NCBI GenBank assembly: GCA_026122225.1
Contig: JANEZZ010001952.1
Span: forward strand, 248,001-312,000
DNA from: Heloderma charlesbogerti
Lineage: Eukaryota > Chordata > Lepidosauria > Squamata > Helodermatidae
DNA length: 64,000 nt
Reading direction: 5' to 3'
Part shown: positions 10,126 through 19,322 of the stretch, piece after piece
How positions within the stretch are numbered: position 1 is the first letter of the stretch
Layout: each line of letters opens with the position of its first letter
Notes under the pieces: generated by a model
The model's database searches: none
What the model saw: only the letters and a program-made list of their open reading frames with translations
What the model was told of the DNA's origin: nothing
Made by a program: the position numbers and the translations under genes

Positions 10126-10374
10126 TGCTGCCCCCGCCCCTGACGAAGACCTGCTGAACTGCCGCTGGGACCCGCCGCCGGGAGGGACATTCGTGAAAGG
10201 TAAGTCCCATCCCGGGGGGGGGGTGCGGGGGGTGGGGGGGTGGAGAAGTTCTCCCCGAACAACCTTCAGAGGACCGAATGCGTTGGCGCTTGGCCCCCCG
10301 AAGTTTCGGGGAGAAATTCTCCCCAATCCCTAGTACCTAATACCCCAGGTCTAGAGGCTTCAGGCAGTCCTGAG

Positions 10375-11252
10375 CAGGGATGCCAGAGAATTCCGCCACG
10401 GATCTTGGTGAGGCCAAATGCCAGTGCATTCGGCCCCCCGAACTCCATGGCAGAACGGCCTGCCCCCCCCGGGATGAGATTTACCTGTGGCGGATCTCCC
10501 GGGCAGCGGCGGCTTCGGTGGTGGTGGCAGCTGCGGCGGCTGGTCTTCCGACCGGTTGCTGCCACCACCATTTGTCTTGTAAAACAACAACAACAAAAAA
10601 CAATGTGATAGGCTGTGTAAAGATTCACGTAGCCTATCATGGCTGGGTTAAAAAAAAAATAGCGTACTCAAATGGCGGCAGCTACGGCCGCCGCCATTTG
10701 AGTTCCTTATTTTTGGCTGTCTGAATCTACGTAAATATTTATGTAGACTATGTCGGTGAAAATAAAGGGGAACGCAAATAGCGTAGTGGGCACTATTTGC
10801 ATCCCTTTTTGATTCGCCGTTTTAGCCTGCGTAAAGATTTATGTAGGCTAAAATGGTGAATCAGAAAGGGACGCAAATAGCACCCACTACGCTATTTGCA
10901 TTCCCCTTTATTTTCGCCATCATAGTCTACGTAAATATTTACGTAGATTCAGATGGCCAAAAATAAGGAACGCAAATGGCGGCGGCCGTAGCCACCACCA
11001 TTTGCGTATGCGGTTCCCCCCCCCCCCAGAGCCCTCCGCGGCCGGAAATCCGGCTGCGGATGGCTCTTGGCTGGGCAGGGCCTGGCTGGCTGCTCCGTGG
11101 AGCTGCCGCAGAGCACAGCTGGCCATCAAGGATTCCGAGGGGGAGGAACGGATTGCCTCCCCCCCCGTCGAGGATTCTGGGGGGAGGGACGGAACACCTC
11201 CCCCCCCCATCAACATAATCCGTGAAAGGTAAGTGAGTTTCATACATCCCTA
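10375..11252. mobile_element. Complete palindromic hAT-like element, 878 bp
   Basis: The element starts CAGGGATGCCAGAGAATT and ends GAGTTTCATACATCCCTA, flanked by a perfect GTCCTGAG (10367-10374, 11253-11260). The symmetry is easiest to see here. Around a centre near 10830 the order outward on both sides is the GCGTAAAGATTTATG palindrome, AAGGGACGCAAATAGC, the GCAAATAGCGTAGTGG type, TCTACGTAAATATTTA, AAATGGCGGC, then the GC-rich arm. Minus-strand donor AGGTAAAT lies near 10481 and plus-strand donor AAAGGTAAGT near 11226. This is also the copy with a CAGGGATG rather than TAGGGATG end. Confidence 0.93.
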
Positions 11253-11260
11253 GTCCTGAG

Positions 11261-12113
11261 TCATTTTGCTTCAGTTTATGCCAGCTTCTGAATCCAGGCA
11301 TTTAGCTTGGACTCTGAAATAAGCCTGAAAAAAATGGACCCCTCAAATCTGGCAAACAGATTGACATACATAGTGCTTGTCAACATCTTCAGTCATGAGA
11401 ATGAAAACACTTAAGGTTTCTTTGATTTTAGGTACATTATGCATCCCATTCAGTCTGGCTGAAATAACACCCACCACCACACTCCTATGTTTCATGACCA
11501 GAGCAGCCCTGCAAGCAGTGTGCAAAGAACCAGTTAATGTTCCCTCCTGTCAGTTTATTGCATTTCTAATGCCTTTCAACTAGGCAGCCCAAAGCACACT
11601 CTATAATCCAAGGTCTCTATTGTGTTTGCAAGAAGATACAGAAAGGCAGGACCAACCCAAGACAATTTTCAACCTGAGGCAAAAGACAAAATGGTGCCCC
11701 TTGCCCAGTCCATGTACAGAAAATGACTGAATTGGCAAATGAATCTTATTTCAACACTGATGAGGGGATAGCAACCACCATCACAGGCTACATTTAGGGG
11801 CTCCCAGACAGTTCGTTTCCCATGCACCCCTCTGCTCTAACACAGATGGGGACGCCAGAGAGTTCATGAGAACAGATAGGAGGCTGAGGCTGCTGCCCCC
11901 TTGCTTCACTCTACCTAATGGAAGGGCTGGCCCTACAGAAAAGCCTACTGGACACGCCCAGGAAATGTGAGGGCTGAAAAAGCAGCTGCTCTAGAAATTT
12001 GACAGGAAGTAGAAAAAGGACCAGTGGATACCTGTGTCCTTTACGGAATGCCCTTTATTCATAGACACTAGTGAGCATTTGATGGGGATGGGGAATTTTG
12101 GGATGGCTGTCCC
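11261..12113. other. No gene seen
   Basis: Ordinary AT-moderate sequence. Short open frames near 11377-11583 have no recognised domain or splice context. Confidence 0.4.
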
Positions 12114-13022
12114 ATAGAATCATAGAATAGTAGGGTTTGGAAGGGTCCAACCCCCTGCTCAATGCAGGAATCCAAGTCAGAGCATCCCTGACAAGTGGCT
12201 GTCCAGCCTTGTCTTGAATGCTTCCAGTGTGGGAGAGCCCACTACCTCCCTAGGTCATTGGTTCCATTGTCGTATTGCTCTAACAGTCAGGAAGTTGTTC
12301 CTGCTGTTCAGCCAGAATCTGGCTTCCTGTCCCTTAAGCCCATTATTCCATGTTCTGCATTCTGGGATGATCGAGAAGGGATCCTGGCCTTCCTCTCTGT
12401 GACAACCTTTCAAGTACTTGAAGAGTGCTATCAGATCTCCCCTCAGTCTTCTCTCCTCAAGGTTAAATATGCCCAGTTCTTTCAGTCTCTCTTCTAGGGC
12501 TTTGTTTCCAGTCCCCTGATCATCTTTGTTGCTCTCCTCTGAGACCTCTCCTAGGGATGTAAGAACTCACCCTAGTTTGGTTTCTCTGGGCACTCGCCAA
12601 AGCAACGCTCCTGCTTGCACCCCCCCCGAACCTGTGCTTGGGCCACCCATGAGTTTGGTGAATTCCCCGGGATTATACCTCTACTATTGCACTTATTTAG
12701 ATTTCCCAGCTCCAAACTGCGCATATTTGAATATGCACATTTTTTAAACTTCCTGTTTTGTACAGAAATCAAAGGCGCGAAAATGGCGGTGCTCACCGAA
12801 CGGGATCGCTGTGAGTACTGGGGAGCGCGAGTTGGCACAAGCAGGGGATGAACAAGGACAGCGCCTCAGAGGCACAGTTCGGGGGTCACGGGCAGGGGTT
12901 GCCTGATGAATTCCTGAACCCAGTCAGGCGCCCGCAACATCCCTACCCTCTCCAGCGTGTCTGCATCCTTCTTAAAGTGTGGTGCCCAGAATTGGACACA
13001 GTACTCCAGATGAGTACTGTGT
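12114..13022 (-). mobile_element. CR1 LINE 3' portion split by a hAT-like element
   Basis: On the minus strand this is a longer CR1 tail. The plus strand shows ATAGAATCATAGAATAG, TCCAACCCCCTGCTC, CAGGAAGTTGTTCCTGCTG, TCCAGTCCCCTGATCATC, then after the insertion GTCTGCATCCTTCTTAAAG and GGTGCCCAGAATTGGACAC. The CR1 reading resumes without loss across the 394-bp hAT insertion. It is a 5'-truncated, non-coding remnant. Confidence 0.85.
12552..12945. mobile_element. hAT-like non-autonomous element inside CR1
   Basis: Ends TAGGGATGTAAGAACTC and CCCGCAACATCCCTA, flanked by ACCTCTCC (12544-12551) and CCCTCTCC (12946-12953), a 7 of 8 match. The interior is unrelated to the big palindromic family and contains a central ATGCACATTTTTTAAACTTCC region. 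It is younger than the CR1 copy that hosts it. Confidence 0.82.
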
Positions 13023-14048
13023 AGTCAAAGTAGTCCCACTTTGAGAAGTGTGGAAACTGGGGCACAGAGTGACCATGGGGTTTATGGGGAACTAAAAATA
13101 TGCTGCATGCAACAGAGTCAGGAATGGAAAACCAGCTCTGTTAAGTTCTCCGTCCAGTACTATCCCCATAATCCATCCTTCCTCTTTTAGAATAAAAGCA
13201 GAGAGGTGAAATAAAAAAAGAAATAAAATGATTTTTGGAGGTGACAGACACATTGCCAGTGACTCAGAGATCCTCTCATGCATGGCAGGGGGTGAGAACC
13301 CTACGGAACTCGGTCTGATTGGAGGAAGCGCTTTTTGCCAAGTGTCTATTATCTATTTCTAATCAATCTAATCAGAAAGGCAATTTCCATTTCAGTGGAA
13401 ATAGTGTTCTTAAAAAGCAAAACAAAACGCCAGCCTGACATTCAGCAAGCTGTAGCCAGCAAGGCATCAACTTGTTCAGAGAGGAAGCCAGTGGTTTATA
13501 AAATGATTTCATCTTTTAAGATGAATGAGACCTGAGAGGAGACAAACGTTTGTTTTGAAATGCTAGTTCAACATAAAGTCAACTGTAGAAAGGACATAAG
13601 CTTTTTTTTTTTTAAGGGGCTGGGGGTGGGGGAGAAAAAAAGGGGGGAAAGAGCATCTGGAACTCTGACAGTACAATAACGTTTTTTGAGTGTGTTATTG
13701 CTATGATTCTCCATCCCTTCTTAATTGCTGTTCCTTCATGTTTTATCATATTCTCCACTTGAGTAATGCAGACTCTAATTGTGCCTTTATTCCCCTAATA
13801 ATCATCCAGTGTCACCACAAAATGTTGCCTAATGTGGAAGTTTAGGGTTCCACAACAACAAAATTGTTGTTTTGGAACCCAAAATTCCACAAAATTTTGT
13901 TTGTGGAAAAGGAAACTGTGCTTTTACAAGGGCCGCTAATCATTCAGCCCAGAAGGGCTCTACTGTTTATGCAGTGGCAAGACTAAAAACTTATGATGCC
14001 TTGTGACTTTGAGCAGAGCTACAGTTTATGCAGCTCTAAAACTACAAG
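13023..14048. other. No gene seen; short hairpin
   Basis: Ordinary sequence with a T12 run near 13602 and a G-rich patch. GGGTTCCACAACAACAAAA / TTGTTGTTTTGGAACCC forms an inverted repeat at about 13845-13880. No coding exon was recognised. Confidence 0.45.
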
Positions 14049-14958
14049 TAGGGATGTCAGAGAATTCCACCACTGATCTCGGGGAGGCCAAATGCCAGCG
14101 CATTCGGCCCCCCGAAATCAGTGGTGGAACGGTCTGCCCCCCCACCCCCCCAGGACGAGTCTTACCTGGGGCGGATCTTCCTGGCGGCGGAGGCTTCGGT
14201 GGTGGCTCTGGTGGTGGTTCGGCAGCGGCAGCTGTGGCAGCTGGTCTTCCGACCAGCTGCCACCACTGCCATTTCCAGTTAAAAAACAACCCCCCCAAAA
14301 TGTGATAGGCTACGTAAACATTTACGTAGCCTATCACGGCTAAGTTTTTTTTAAAAAACGTGATAGGCTACATAAATGTTTACATAGCCTATCACGGCTG
14401 ACTTAACCCCCCCCCAACAACAATGCGCATATGCAAATGGCGGCGGCCATGGCCGCCGCCGTTTGCGTTCCTGATTTAGCATCCACTACGCTATTTAGCA
14501 TCCACTACGCTATTTGCGTTCCCCTTATTTTCGCCGTCTTAGTCTACGTAAATCTTGATGTAGACTAAGACGTGCCAAAATCAGGAATGCAAACGGCGGC
14601 GGCCGTGGCCACCGCCATTTGTGTATGCGCATTGTTTTTTTTTTTAAGTCAGCCATGATAGGCTACGTAAACATTTACGTAGCCTATCATGGCTGACTGC
14701 AGGGACGCAAACGGTGGCAGCTACAGCCGCCGCCATTTGCGTCCCTGCTAGCCAGCGGCCGGATGTCCGGCTGCTGGCGGAGCTGGCCGGCGGCTCCGCA
14801 GAATCCCTGCAGAGCACAGCTGGCCGGCCAGGATTCTGGGGGGGGGGGAGGAACAGAACGCCTCCCCCCCAGCGAGGATTCCGGGGGGAGGGATGGAGCG
14901 CCTCCCCCCCTACCATCAACATAATCCACGAAAGGTAGGTACCTTTCATACATCCCTA
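14049..14958. mobile_element. Palindromic hAT-like element, 910 bp
   Basis: The termini are TAGGGATGTCAGAGAATT and CTTTCATACATCCCTA. The left arm (minus strand) has the ATG module at the GCCATTTCCAG block near 14270 and a donor variant TCTTACCT near 14159. The right arm ends GAAAGGTAGGT near 14932. A clean P1 palindrome occupies 14302-14337. No 8-bp duplication matches (ACTACAAG against CACATACC), so one flank may be deleted. Confidence 0.85.
14302..14337. repeat. Reference copy of the 36-bp P1 palindrome
   Basis: GTGATAGGCTACGTAAA, a 2-base CA centre, then the exact 17-bp reverse complement. This is the commonest unit of the family, with several copies in most elements. Variants differ mainly by CG to TG or CA changes. 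Confidence 0.9.
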
Positions 14959-15140
14959 CACATACCCAATAGGGATGAGAGAAGGATTTCATTTGCTCCA
15001 CATTTTTAAGTGGACTGACCTGATTTGCACATCCTAAACTACTACATGGGTCAGAGTGCAGTTATCCTTCGGTTTTCACAGTTTGCTGAATTTTGTGATA
15101 CAGTTTGCTGCTCAAAAATTATTAAAATGTGTATACAAAT

Positions 15141-15905
15141 TAGGGCTGTGCAGTGACCCTCCGATCCGACTTGGAAGCTGCTTCTCTGCACTCGAGGTGG
15201 GCCTGATTTGGCTCAAGCAGATTCGCCCCCCCCCCCAACCTGCCTTGGCCCCAAACACGAAGTGGGATTCAGATGTTGAACCCTGCCTCAGGTCTCCCCT
15301 GATGCCTCCCCCTATGCCCCCGCACAACCCCCCTTACCTTGCCGCCGCCTCCTCCTCTGCCACCGTCATCCTCGCCACCTCCTCCGCTGCCACCATTGTC
15401 CTCGCCCCTGCCGCCGTTGCCACTGCCACCATTGCCATCCTCACTGCCGCTGTCCTCACCACTTTCTCTGCCACCATCTTTTCCTGCAACTTCCTGGAAG
15501 TTGCCATTTTAAAAATGGCGACTCCCTGCAGTAAGAGTCGCCATGTGTATCCAGGCCTCAGCAGTTGGTGGCAGCAAGGATGGCGGTGATGAGGACAGCA
15601 GCGGTGGTGGTGAGGATGGTGGCAGTGGCGTGGCAGTGGCGGAGACGGAGACGGAGAAGGTGGCGGAGAAGGCAGCAGCGGAGGAGAAGGTGGCTCAGGT
15701 GAGGACCTGGAGGCACCGGGGGGGGGCTGGACCGGGGGAATGAAGCTCCGAAGTGCACTGAGTGCTTTGGATAGCACTCGACCCACTCTGGGTCACTTCG
15801 TGTCCCCTCCGCTTCACCTTGGAAGGGGAACAAAGTGACCCAAAGCAGCCTGCTTCGACTCAAGGTTCAGGCCTCAGACTGAAGCAGTGCACAGCCACAG
15901 CCCTA
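15141..15905. mobile_element. hAT-like element, TAGGGCTGTGCA type, 765 bp
   Basis: The inverted ends TAGGGCTGTGCA and TGCACAGCCACAGCCCTA are flanked by a perfect ATACAAAT (15133-15140, 15906-15913). The interior is a GC-rich near-symmetric hairpin with a centre near 15527 (AAAATGGCGACTCCC). It contains long runs of CCACC/GGTGG trinucleotide-like repeats that create spurious open frames in several phases. No transposase is present. Confidence 0.9.
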
Positions 15906-16035
15906 ATACAAATGCACATCTTAGGGTAAAGTGCATACAGAAATGCATATTTTGTGAAAAAGAATGGAAAGTAATGCAAATGCTTGTATATGCATGTGTT
16001 TTCAAATGCAGACTGATGTGGAAACAGGATGGAAC

Positions 16036-17030
16036 TAGGGATGGATGGACTCACCTCCGTCCGTGCCACCAGGTCCTTGCTGAGCAGCTGCCATCTGTCC
16101 GCCCACGTTCGGCTCCCTGGACAAACAGCTGTGTGGTCCACGGGCACCCAGCAAATGCCCAGCAGCTGCCCAGTCCCTCAGCAAGCCATCATTTCACAGA
16201 AAAATGGCAGCCCAGGTTTTTCTGTAAATGTAATGCTGTGTAAATAGCAGCTGTAAAGGGATGTCATGACCCAGGAGTCCAGCAGTGACATGGACTCTGG
16301 AGCCGAAGATCCAGTGGTGCCAGCAGAGGAAACTCCAGGTTTGAGCACCACTGCAGAACTGCCAAAGCCCCCTGAGCCTGAGCCTCCAGAGACCCCTGAG
16401 CCTAGCCCCAGCACCGGACCAGCACCCTCATCTACAAGAGCCCCACTTTCCAGGAAGCCAATGCACCAATGCCAGCAGCATGCCAGGCCTGAATTCTTGG
16501 AGAGACAGAGGAGGAGTTCTAGGCTACAAACCAGAGGGCTGTCCCTTTAAGGCTTCCATTCTGAAGGAAAGGGTGGAGTCTGGGCCTTTAGCCTAAAAGG
16601 CTTCAGTCTGGCATCAGACTTTGTCGGAGCAAGTTGCTCACTAGGAGCTCTCCTGGGAGCTGTGACTCTGGGCCTGCTGCCCTGCCTCTTGCTGCCTGGT
16701 ATTGATCCTCATGGGCTGCTGCTCAGGCCAGAACAGGACAAGGGAGAGGCGTAAATGGACCATGTATGCCTCTAAGGTTGCACAAATGGCCCCTTTATGG
16801 CCACTGTTTAAGTAACAATACATTTACGGAAAAACTCGAGCCACCATTTTTTTTGCAAAATGGTGGCTTGCTGAGGGGTTGAGTGGATGACATGTGCTCG
16901 TGGACCACATGACGGCTTGGCGAGCAGGGTCCAGTAAGCATGGCAGTGTGGGAAATGGTGTCTGGCAGGCCAAAGGGGGGGGAGTCCACCAGTCTCCACC
17001 CCTCCTCTTGGACTCCTGCAACATCCCTTA
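16036..17030. mobile_element. hAT-like element, TAGGGATGGATGGACTC type, interrupted
   Basis: Left end TAGGGATGGATGGACTC and right end CTCCTGCAACATCCCT. The arms are inverted relatives: CAGCTGTAAAGGG faces CCCCTTTATGGCC, and AAAAATGGCAGCCC faces GAGCCACCATTTTTT. An unrelated segment of about 520 bp interrupts the centre. Related copies are at 51591-52761 and 54202-54641. No flanking duplication was found here. Confidence 0.65.
16258..16780 (+). other. Insertion of unknown type with a 94-codon open frame
   Basis: The segment begins near TGTCATGACCCAGGAG and interrupts the hAT arms. Its open frame (16266-16550) is rich in Pro, Glu and Ser (PKPPEPEPPETPEPSP) and ends in a basic stretch, RQRRSSRLQTR. 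I do not recognise a domain. The TG start and the position inside another element suggest a retroelement piece such as a solo LTR, but I could not find matching CA end and target duplication. Treat the frame as unproven. Confidence 0.3.
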
Positions 17031-17284
17031 TAAATGAGCGCATAGGAAATTGGCATGGTCCAGACATTGATTAATCTGTCTATCCTTATCAATAGTGCAG
17101 GTGGAAACTGATGGCCATAGATTTGTGACAGACAATATAAAGCACATTTTTGCATAACACCTAACTAATTATTTCACAAGGTGGCTTCAAGAGGAGATAA
17201 GAGAAAGTCATACAGAATGGCCTATCAAAGGCTCCTAGCCAAAATACCTGAAAGTAACCTCTAAATGTGTACCTCTGAATACCA

Positions 17285-17447
17285 GGTATTTGAGAGGAAC
17301 AACAAGCGTGGCCTTGTACGGTGAAACATCTGGAGGGCCACAACTCCTATAAGCCCTAGCCAGCATATACAATAGTGAGGGATCATGAGAGTTATGGACC
17401 AAAACATTGGGAGGGCCACAAGTTGGCCAAGTTGGCCATCCCTGATC
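17285..17447. repeat. CTCCAGATGT-type MITE remnant at the Tc1 insertion site
   Basis: ACATCTGGAGGGCCAC and, inverted relative to the other half, GGGAGGGCCACAAGTTGG mark a decayed copy of the foldback MITE. The Tc1-like element inserted at a TA just beyond it. Confidence 0.5.
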
Positions 17448-17449
17448 TA

Positions 17450-19107
17450 CAGTCAGGGTCAGAAATATTGGAACAAGGAGAACTGTTTTGGCAGTTGGCC
17501 TCTGTACACCACCACATTGAAGGTGAAAGGGGGAAACACACCCAGATGGGAGCGAAGTCAGGACTTTCTGCTGTAATTCAAGGGGTTTGACAAAAGTGGG
17601 GCACTACCCATTCAGGAAGTACAGCCAGTGGCATACACACACGCCCATCATTGGTGGCTCATAAGTAATGGAATGAATGGCTGACAAGCAGCTGCATGGC
17701 CAGGTGTGGCCTGTTTCCTGGGCACCCCATGACCAATCAAGCAGATAAAAGGCCTGGAGGTGGTTCTGAGTGTTACATTTGCATTTGGTAGCTGTTCACT
17801 GGAACTCCCAACATGAGGTCCAAAGAGGTGTCCATGCGAGTGAAGGAGGCCATCATTAGGTCGAGGAAACAAGATAAACCCATCAGAGAGATAGCAAAAA
17901 ACAGTGGGAGTGGCCAACACAACAGTTTGGAATATCCTGAAAAAGAAGGAATTAACTGGCAAGCTCAGCAACAGCAAAAGGCCTGGAAGGCCATGGAAGA
18001 CAACTAAAGTGGATGACCACAGAATTCTGCTCATGGTGAAGAGGAACCCTTTCACAACATCTAGCCAGGTCAAGAATGCTCTTGAGGAGGTAGGCATGTC
18101 ATTGTCAACATCTACAGTCAAGAGACGGCTTTATGAATGTAAATACAGAGGCTTCACAACAAGGTACAAACCACTGGTAACGCTCAAGAACAGACAGGCC
18201 AGATTAGCCTTTGCCAGCAAACACCGAAAAAAGCCTCCCTGGTTCTGGAATAAGATCTTTGGACTAATGAAACCAAGATTAACTTGTACCAGAATGATGG
18301 GAAGAGAAAAGTATGGCGAAGGAAAGGAACAGCTCATGATCCAAAGCATACCACATCATCTGTCAAACATGGTGGAGGCAGTGTTATGGCATGGGCATGT
18401 ATGGCTGCCAATGGAACCTGGTCACTGGTGTTTATTGATGACCTGACTGCTGATAAAAGCAGCAGGATGAATTCTGAAGTGTATAGGGCTATACTTTCTG
18501 CTCAGATACAGCTGAATGCTGCCAAACTGATAGGACGCCGCTTCATATTGCAGATGGATAATGACCCAAAACATATGGCAAAAGCTACCCAAGAGTTTCT
18601 CAAGGCAAAGAAGTGGGATGTTCTTCAATGGCTAAGTCCGTCACCTGATCTCAACCCAATAGAGCATGCTTTTCACTTACTGAAGACAAGACTGAAGGCA
18701 GAAAGACCCACAAACAAGCAGCAGCTGAAGGCAGCTGCAGTAAAGGCCTGGCAAAGCATCTTGAGGGAGGAAACTCCGCATTGGGTCATGTCCATGGGTT
18801 CCAGACGTCAGGCAGTCATTGACTGCAAAGGATTTTCATCCAGGTATTAAAGGCGACCCTTAAGTTTGAAATGATGTTGGTTTGTTCCATTACTTATGAG
18901 CCACCAACGATGGGTGTGTGTGTGTATGCCATTGGCTGTCCTTCCTGAATGGTTAGTGCCCCACTTTTGTCAACCCCCTTGAATTACAGCTGAAAGTCCT
19001 GACTTCGCTCCCATCTGGGTGTGTTTCCTTTCAACTTCAATGTGGTGGTGTACAGAGGCCAACTGCCAAAACATTTATCCTTGTTCCAATATTTCTGACC
19101 CTGACTG
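17450..19107. mobile_element. Tc1-like DNA transposon, 1,658 bp
   Basis: Complete ends CAGTCAGGGTCAGAAATATT and the reverse complement are bounded by TA on both sides (17448-17449, 19108-19109), the Tc1/mariner target duplication. The inverted repeats are about 225 bp long (17450-17675 and 18883-19107), longer than classic 30-50 bp Tc1 repeats and resembling the IR/DR subgroup. The length fits a full element carrying one transposase gene. The gene is broken, so the copy is non-autonomous now. Confidence 0.95.
17813..18850 (+). pseudogene. Tc1-family transposase, frameshifted
   Basis: Transposases of this family cut and paste DNA using an N-terminal paired-like DNA-binding domain and a C-terminal DDE catalytic domain. 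Here the start is at 17813, about 140 bp inside the left repeat. The reading shifts frame near 17905 (after the first helix-turn-helix) and again near 18255-18285. Visible motifs are ISIRDIA-like PIREIAK, ANTTVWNIL, the GRPW hook after the HTH, the second catalytic Asp in MDNDPKH, and SPDLNPIEH with the third acidic residue 34 positions on. The C-terminus ends at SSRY. The first catalytic motif, normally DETK-like, reads NETK, so Asp is lost as well. The combined length fits the family's roughly 340 residues. Confidence 0.92.
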
Positions 19108-19191
19108 TAATTAGATACAGAAAGAGAATGCTGAGGATGAGATAGATCATTGGTTCAATCCAGCAGGGCTCTGCTTCCCATGTTCTTCAAT

Positions 19192-19322
19192 CAGTCTTTC
19201 CCAACCATAGGTCCCCAGATGTAATTGGACTGTATCTTCCATCATCTCTAACCACTGGGCCTGCTGGCTGGGAATGATGGGAGTTGTGATCCAGCATCAT
19301 CTGGGGGCCCAAGGTTAGGAAA
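19192..19322. repeat. CTCCAGATGT-type foldback MITE
   Basis: CCCAACCATAGGTCCCCAG and TCTGGGGGCCCAAGGTTAGG are inverted halves around a CTGCTGGCTGGGAATGATGG centre. It is the same hairpin family as at 28983 and 54645. Confidence 0.7.

Larger units (their letters stand above)
9208..10332. mobile_element. Palindromic hAT-like element with internal duplication, 1,125 bp
   Basis: The termini TAGGGGTGCACGAAAGTC and ATTCTCCCCAATCCCTA are flanked by a perfect GTACCTAA duplication (9200-9207, 10333-10340). The block carrying the TCCCTATGGGGGCCGCC unit, a T tract and GTGATAGGCTACG palindromes occurs twice (about 9669-9810 and 9910-10050). About 100 bp of unrelated filler separates the two. The right arm holds an ATG module (10093) with the hairpin GCCGGTCGAAAGACCGGC (10108-10125) and the donor AAAGGTAAGT near 10197. 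Confidence 0.93.

Noticed and set aside
15056..15786. Ala/Thr- and Pro-rich frames on both strands
   Set aside because: They are products of the triplet-like repeats in the hAT-type hairpin at 15141-15905.
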